This document shows, in pieces, positions 6,176 to 6,197 of a stretch of DNA of 6,197 nt (position 1 is the first letter of the stretch; every line of letters begins with the position of its first letter). The notes under the pieces were generated by a model. It saw only the letters and a program-made list of their open reading frames with translations, was not told the DNA's origin and did no database searches. This DNA comes from T3Sed10-241 sp036796255 (GTDB lineage: Bacteria > Bacteroidota > Bacteroidia > Flavobacteriales_D > Cryomorphaceae). A program made the position numbers and the translations under genes. The DNA lies in contig DAIRDH010000123.1 of assembly GCA_036796255.1 (NCBI GenBank), forward strand, positions 1 through 6,197. The letters are read 5' to 3'.

Positions 6176-6197
6176 GCACCCCAACCCTAAAGGGTGC
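6176..6197. repeat. Inverted repeat at the window edge
   Basis: GCACCC (6176-6181) pairs with GGGTGC (6192-6197); an alternative inner pairing is ACCCT (6184-6188) with AGGGT (6191-6195). It could be the terminator of the next gene or part of a dispersed intergenic palindrome. The window ends here, so its full extent is unknown. Confidence 0.4.

Noticed and set aside
5976..6179. A 67-codon minus-strand frame ending in an ATGA overlap with the permease start
   Set aside because: The overlap looks operon-like, but the peptide is Phe/Pro-rich with no domain and it covers the promoter-like elements and a T9 run; more likely untranslated leader.

Overview
The window looks like a piece of chromosome from a member of the Bacteroidota, most likely the Cytophagia side of the phylum. 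The evidence is a perfect TAnnTTTG-type -7 promoter element upstream of the first gene, a lack of convincing Shine-Dalgarno sequences before the main starts, a DUF2490-type outer-membrane protein, a PepSY-like periplasmic protein, and spacers filled with degenerate short tandem repeats. No mobile element, CRISPR array, tRNA or rRNA gene could be supported.

Layout: positions 1-429 are non-coding. They hold a mosaic of degenerate 7- and 8-bp tandem repeats (10-236), a GC-rich imperfect hairpin (239-280) and a promoter at about 410. Two overlapping plus-strand genes follow. The first (430-2460) encodes a 676-residue secreted protein with MORN-like repeats and a helical C-terminal half. The second (2453-3301) encodes a 282-residue DUF2490-type outer-membrane beta-barrel. 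Their 8-base overlap suggests one operon with translational coupling. A 495-bp spacer (3302-3796) contains a second copy of the GC-rich hairpin motif, two further hairpins, a strong intrinsic terminator (3474-3505) and a palindrome-rich stretch. The spacer leads to a small plus-strand gene for a PepSY-like secreted protein (3797-4129) with its own likely terminator. The last gene (4189-5979, minus strand) converges on it and encodes a complete SLC13/DASS-family anion permease with two central RCK_C (TrkA_C) domains. The remaining 218 bases upstream of that gene carry candidate promoters and end in an inverted repeat cut by the window edge.

How the genes relate: three of the four products are predicted to be exported to the cell envelope and the fourth is an inner-membrane transporter. 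Only the first two genes are clearly linked; the other two appear to be separate transcription units. I see no recognised defence, secondary-metabolite or mobile system. The best candidates for something undescribed are the uncharacterised secreted MORN-like/DUF2490 gene pair and the structured RNA-like region between its end and the terminator.
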